Assembly: GCA_963751595.1 (NCBI GenBank)
Contig: CAVVVC010000006.1
Coordinates: 62,001-126,000, forward strand
From: JAHEGP01 sp963751595
GTDB taxonomy: Bacteria; Pseudomonadota; Gammaproteobacteria; Pseudomonadales; JAHEGP01
Direction of reading: 5' to 3'
DNA: 64,000 nt
Part shown: piece after piece, positions 60,812 to 64,000 of the stretch
How positions within the stretch are numbered: the first letter of the stretch is position 1
Layout of the letters: every line of letters begins with the position of its first letter
The notes under the pieces: generated by a model
Database searches by the model: none
Told to the model about the DNA's origin: nothing
The model's input: the letters and a program-made list of their open reading frames with translations, nothing else
Position numbers and translations under genes: made by a program

Positions 60812-61617
60812 CGTAGGTCCAGCACGTCCTGCATATCGAATAACCCGGATTCTTTTGCCAGCAACCAATTGGCAGCTCGCACCGCCCCGCGGGCGAATGC
60901 CATGCGGGAGCTGGCCTTGTGGCCTATTTCCACGCGCTCGCCGTCGGCGGCAAACAACACCGTGTGGTCACCGACGATATCGCCACCTCGAACCGTTGCG
61001 AAACCGATGGTCTCACGCCGACGCGCTCCGGTTTGACCCTCCCGCCCGTAAACCGCGACTTCATCGAGATTGCGGTCCAGCGCCGATGCCACTACCTGCC
61101 CCAGGCGCAGGGCCGTGCCGGAAGGTGCATCGACTTTGTGGCGGTGATGCGCCTCGACTATCTCAATATCGACCTCTTCGCCTAATACCCGGGCAGCAAT
61201 ATCACTCAGCTTGAAGCAAAGGTTGACGCCAACGCTGAAGTTGGCTGCCATACACAGCGCGATGTCATCCGCCGCGGACCGAATGCCGGCGAGATGCTGC
61301 TCGCTGCACCCCGTCGTACCGATGACCACCCGCTTGCGCGCCTCCCGGCACAACTTGACGTTGGCCAGGGTTGCATCGGGCGAGGTAAAGTCGATGAGGA
61401 CGTCAAAATCTTTCACCACCGAGGCCAGGTCCGACACCACTTTGACGCCATTTTTGCCCACCCCGCCCAGTTCGCCGGCATCGGCGCCAAGCAGGGAGCT
61501 TTGGGGGCGCTCGATCGCGGCCGTCAGTTGCGCGTTGTCACTGGCAGCTATCGCCTCAATCAGGGTCTTTCCCATGCGACCGGCGGCACCGGTCACTGCG
61601 ATTCTGGTTGTTGTCAT
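60808..61617 (-). CDS. dapB: 4-hydroxy-tetrahydrodipicolinate reductase
   Basis: 269 residues. The NAD(P) motif is VTGAAGRMGK at the N terminus; VIGTTGCSE, EAHHRHKVDAPSGTAL with the catalytic His/Lys, and the C-terminal SRMAFARGAVRAANWL complete the family set. It acts in lysine and meso-diaminopimelate synthesis. It starts 11 bases after dnaJ, so it is probably part of the heat-shock operon transcript. Confidence 0.96.
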   Translation of the reverse strand: MTTTRIAVTGAAGRMGKTLIEAIAASDNAQLTAAIERPQSSLLGADAGELGGVGKNGVKVVSDLASVVKDFDVLIDFTSPDATLANVKLCREARKRVVIGTTGCSEQHLAGIRSAADDIALCMAANFSVGVNLCFKLSDIAARVLGEEVDIEIVEAHHRHKVDAPSGTALRLGQVVASALDRNLDEVAVYGREGQTGARRRETIGFATVRGGDIVGDHTVLFAADGERVEIGHKASSRMAFARGAVRAANWLLAKESGLFDMQDVLDLR

Positions 61618-61628
61618 AAGGGACTGCC

Positions 61629-62741
61629 CTAAAGCTTCATATCATCAAAAAAGCGCTTCACACCGTCAAACCAGGAGGACTTTTTGGGCGAGTGCTTGTT
61701 TCCCTCCCGGTGAAGGGACTCCTGGAATTCCTCCAGCAGCTCTTTCTGGCGCCGGTTCAGCTTGACCGGTGTTTCCACTACCACCCGGCACAGCAGATCA
61801 CCCAATGGCCCTCCACGCACCGGTTTTACGCCCTTGCCCCGCAGCCTGAACAACTTGCCGGTCTGGGTTTCAGCCGGGACTTTCAGCTTTACCCTGCCAT
61901 CGAGGGTGGGCACTTCCAGCTCACCGCCCAATGCCGCATCGACGATGGATATCGGGACTTCGCAGTATAAGTGGCGGCCGTCGCGCTCGAAAATCGGGTG
62001 TTCCTTGACCGCAATCTGCACATAGAGATCACCGGGCATGCCCCCATCGGGGCTGGCCTCTCCCTCTCCGGAAAGGCGGATACGATCACCGTTATCGACA
62101 CCCGGAGGGACTTTGACCGACAAGGTCTTCTGCTTCTCCACACGTCCCTGGCCACGACAGCTTTGGCAGGGGTCTGCAATCACCTTGCCCCGTCCCCGGC
62201 ATTGCGGGCAAGTCTGCTGCACCGCAAAGAAACCCTGCTGCATGCGCACCTGGCCGCTACCGCCACAGGTGCCGCAGTTCGAGGGAGCGGACCCCTTCCT
62301 GGCACCACTGCCGTCGCAATCGTCACAGCTCACGAGGGTCGGTATTTTGATACTGACGGTGGTGCCACGCACCGCGTCCTCGAGGCTGACGCTCAGGTTG
62401 TAGCGCAGGTCGGACCCACGTTGCGGACCACGGCTGCGGCCCCCACCGCCAAAAATATCGCCGAATACATCGCCAAAAATATCGGAAAAGCCACCGCCGC
62501 CACCGCCCATTTGCGGGTCGACGCCCGCGTGCCCGAAACGGTCATAGGCCGATTTCTTTTCCCCATCGGACAGTACCTCGTAGGCTTCGGCGGCTTCCTT
62601 GAACTTTTCTGTGGCCTGGGAGTCCTCCGAGTTCCGGTCGGGATGATACTTCATCGCTATGCGTCGATAGGCTTTTTTGATTTCCTGCTCGGATGCGTTC
62701 CTGCCAACCCCGAGAACTTCGTAATAATCACGTTTGGACAT
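61629..62741 (-). CDS. dnaJ: Chaperone protein DnaJ
   Basis: 370 residues, class A DnaJ. The J-domain holds HPD near 33-35 (KYHPDRN), then a Gly/Phe-rich linker, four zinc-binding CxxCxGxG repeats (CDDCDGSG, CGTCGGSG, CPQCRGRG, CQSCRGQG), and the substrate-binding and dimer domains. It stimulates DnaK ATPase and delivers unfolded clients. A terminator-like hairpin separates it from dnaK. Confidence 0.97.
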   Translation of the reverse strand: MSKRDYYEVLGVGRNASEQEIKKAYRRIAMKYHPDRNSEDSQATEKFKEAAEAYEVLSDGEKKSAYDRFGHAGVDPQMGGGGGGFSDIFGDVFGDIFGGGGRSRGPQRGSDLRYNLSVSLEDAVRGTTVSIKIPTLVSCDDCDGSGARKGSAPSNCGTCGGSGQVRMQQGFFAVQQTCPQCRGRGKVIADPCQSCRGQGRVEKQKTLSVKVPPGVDNGDRIRLSGEGEASPDGGMPGDLYVQIAVKEHPIFERDGRHLYCEVPISIVDAALGGELEVPTLDGRVKLKVPAETQTGKLFRLRGKGVKPVRGGPLGDLLCRVVVETPVKLNRRQKELLEEFQESLHREGNKHSPKKSSWFDGVKRFFDDMKL

Positions 62742-62770
62742 GCGCTCTACTTCGATTTTTGCCGTTGGTT

Positions 62771-62808
62771 AAAAAAACGACGCCGGCACCCGTTTCCGGG
62801 CCGGCGTC
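62771..62808 (-). terminator. Intercistronic terminator between dnaK and dnaJ
   Basis: On the minus strand GACGCCGGC pairs with GCCGGCGTC around a 12-base loop that can pair further, followed by G and seven T residues. It lies 19 bases after the dnaK stop. Partial termination here would make more DnaK than DnaJ. Confidence 0.75.
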
Positions 62809-62827
62809 GAGCAGTTCGCCTGAACTA

Positions 62828-64000
62828 TTACTTGTCGTTCTTGACTTCCTCAAACTCGGCGTCGACCACGTTGTCATCGGAGCCGCCGCTCTTCTGACCG
62901 TCATCAGCGTCAGCGCCGGGCGCCTGCTGCTGGGCAGACTGTTCGGCGTACATTTTCTGCGCCAGCGCAGAGGATGCCTCCGACAACTTTTCAGTTGCAG
63001 CCTCTATCGCCGCCTTGTCGTCGCCCTTCACTGCCTCCTCGACACTCTTGATTGCAGCCTCGATCTGCTCTTTCTCCTCGGCAGTGGCTTTGTCACCGGC
63101 ATCCTTGAGGGTCTTGGCGGCGGCATGGGCCAGTCCGTCAGCCGTGTTACGGGCAGTTACCAGCTCCTCAAACTTGCGATCGGCATCGGCATTCGCTTCA
63201 GCGTCAGCCACCATTTTCTCAATTTCATCATCGTTCAGGCCACCAGAGGCCTTGATCACGATCGACTGCTCCTTGCCCGTGGCCTTGTCCTTGGCATGCA
63301 CGTTGAGGATACCGTTGGCGTCGATATCGAAGGTGACCTCGATTTGTGGCATCCCGCGGGGGGCCGGCGGAATATCCGCCAGATCGAAACGCCCCAGCGA
63401 CTTGTTCTGGGCCGCCTGCTTGCGCTCGCCCTGCACCACGTGGATGGTGACGGCGGTCTGGTTGTCATCAGCGGTCGAGAAAGTCTGCGACTTCTTCGCC
63501 GGAATGGTGGTGTTTTTCTCGATCAACGGAGTTGCGACACCACCCATGGTTTCGATGCCCAGGGTCAGCGGGGTAACGTCCAGCAGGAGCACGTCTTTTA
63601 CATCACCAGCCAGAACCGCGCCCTGGATGGCGGCACCCATTGCCACAGCTTCGTCGGGGTTGACGTCCTTGCGCGGCTCGCGGCCAAAGAATTCGGCAAC
63701 CCGCTTTTGCACCATCGGCATCCGCGTCTGACCACCGACCAGGATAACGTCGTTGATATCACTGGCGGACAATCCGGCATCCTTCAATGCAATCTTGCAG
63801 GGCTCCAGGGCGCGCTCGACCAGGCTTTCCACCAGGGACTCCAGCTTGGAGCGGGTCAGCTTGACGACCAGGTGCTTGGGACCGGATGCATCAGCCGTAA
63901 TGTAAGGCAGGTTAACTTCGGTCGCCTGGCTCGAAGACAGTTCGATCTTGGCCTTTTCAGCAGCTTCCTTGAGGCGCTGCATCGCCAGGGGGTCTCCCTT
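62828..64000 (-). CDS. dnaK: Chaperone protein DnaK (5' part beyond window)
   Basis: The last 391 codons of DnaK; the gene continues past the right edge of the window in frame, so about 245 N-terminal residues, including the ATP phosphate loop, are missing. Present are the end of the nucleotide-binding domain (LVGGQTRMPMVQ, AVAMGAAIQ), the linker VLLLDVTPLTLGIET, the substrate-binding domain and the helical lid, with a disordered acidic tail ending in EFEEVKNDK. DnaK is the main Hsp70 of the cytoplasm. Confidence 0.97.
   Translation of the reverse strand, partial: KGDPLAMQRLKEAAEKAKIELSSSQATEVNLPYITADASGPKHLVVKLTRSKLESLVESLVERALEPCKIALKDAGLSASDINDVILVGGQTRMPMVQKRVAEFFGREPRKDVNPDEAVAMGAAIQGAVLAGDVKDVLLLDVTPLTLGIETMGGVATPLIEKNTTIPAKKSQTFSTADDNQTAVTIHVVQGERKQAAQNKSLGRFDLADIPPAPRGMPQIEVTFDIDANGILNVHAKDKATGKEQSIVIKASGGLNDDEIEKMVADAEANADADRKFEELVTARNTADGLAHAAAKTLKDAGDKATAEEKEQIEAAIKSVEEAVKGDDKAAIEAATEKLSEASSALAQKMYAEQSAQQQAPGADADDGQKSGGSDDNVVDAEFEEVKNDK

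Overview
The window looks like a chromosome segment from a marine gammaproteobacterium, most likely of the Halieaceae/Spongiibacteraceae kind. The evidence is gammaproteobacterial gene order (dnaK-dnaJ-dapB, carAB-greA, yhbY/rlmE-ftsH-folP-glmM-tpiA-secG-tRNA-Leu(GAG)), fadBA, ygiQ, yheS and high GC. This placement is inferred from gene content and gene order; no database was searched.

Layout. Positions 1-452 hold no gene, only repeats. 453-2610 encode a membrane-anchored glycerophosphodiester phosphodiesterase and a small membrane protein. 2700-8398 (minus) are fadBA and the radical-SAM gene ygiQ, followed by the remnant of a DUF1214-type gene. 8747-19591 is the main metabolic island: a malyl-CoA thioesterase-like gene (minus) faces a seven-gene plus-strand run of methylsuccinyl-CoA dehydrogenase, mesaconyl-CoA hydratase-like MaoC protein, ethylmalonyl-CoA mutase, MeaB chaperone, Chloroflexus-like malyl/beta-methylmalyl-CoA lyase, PIG3 quinone oxidoreductase and acyl-CoA synthetase. 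This is the lower part of the ethylmalonyl-CoA pathway. Crotonyl-CoA carboxylase/reductase and the epimerase are not in the window. FadB next door could supply crotonyl-CoA, and a serine/alanine-glyoxylate aminotransferase at 21.5-22.7 kb could consume glyoxylate.

19.8-47.4 kb is mixed: a cysteine synthase, a Lys-Pro-repeat XRE protein, a serine hydrolase, an MliC-type secreted protein, a DUF3445 protein, an RND pump overlapping an NnrS gene, metY, deaD-yaiI, yheS, an EEP-family enzyme, a korAB-ferritin-like operon, a WYL regulator with a perfect 11-bp inverted-repeat operator and a divergent small gene, an old-yellow-enzyme gene and ytfJ. 47.5-64 kb is the conserved housekeeping block, interrupted only by an HD-GYP gene between dapB and carA.

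Two families of small dispersed elements are visible. Family A (about 170 bp, three copies, ends GAATGGCACT) can fold back on itself; two copies start within 3-11 bases of a stop codon. Family B (about 235-265 bp, two full copies and one solo end) has about 30-bp terminal inverted repeats; one copy has a CTAG target duplication that includes the stop codon of the cysteine synthase gene, as expected for an IS5-type MITE. Intrinsic terminators are clear after fadA, after ftsH (inside the annotated 5' end of folP), upstream of carA and between dnaK and dnaJ.
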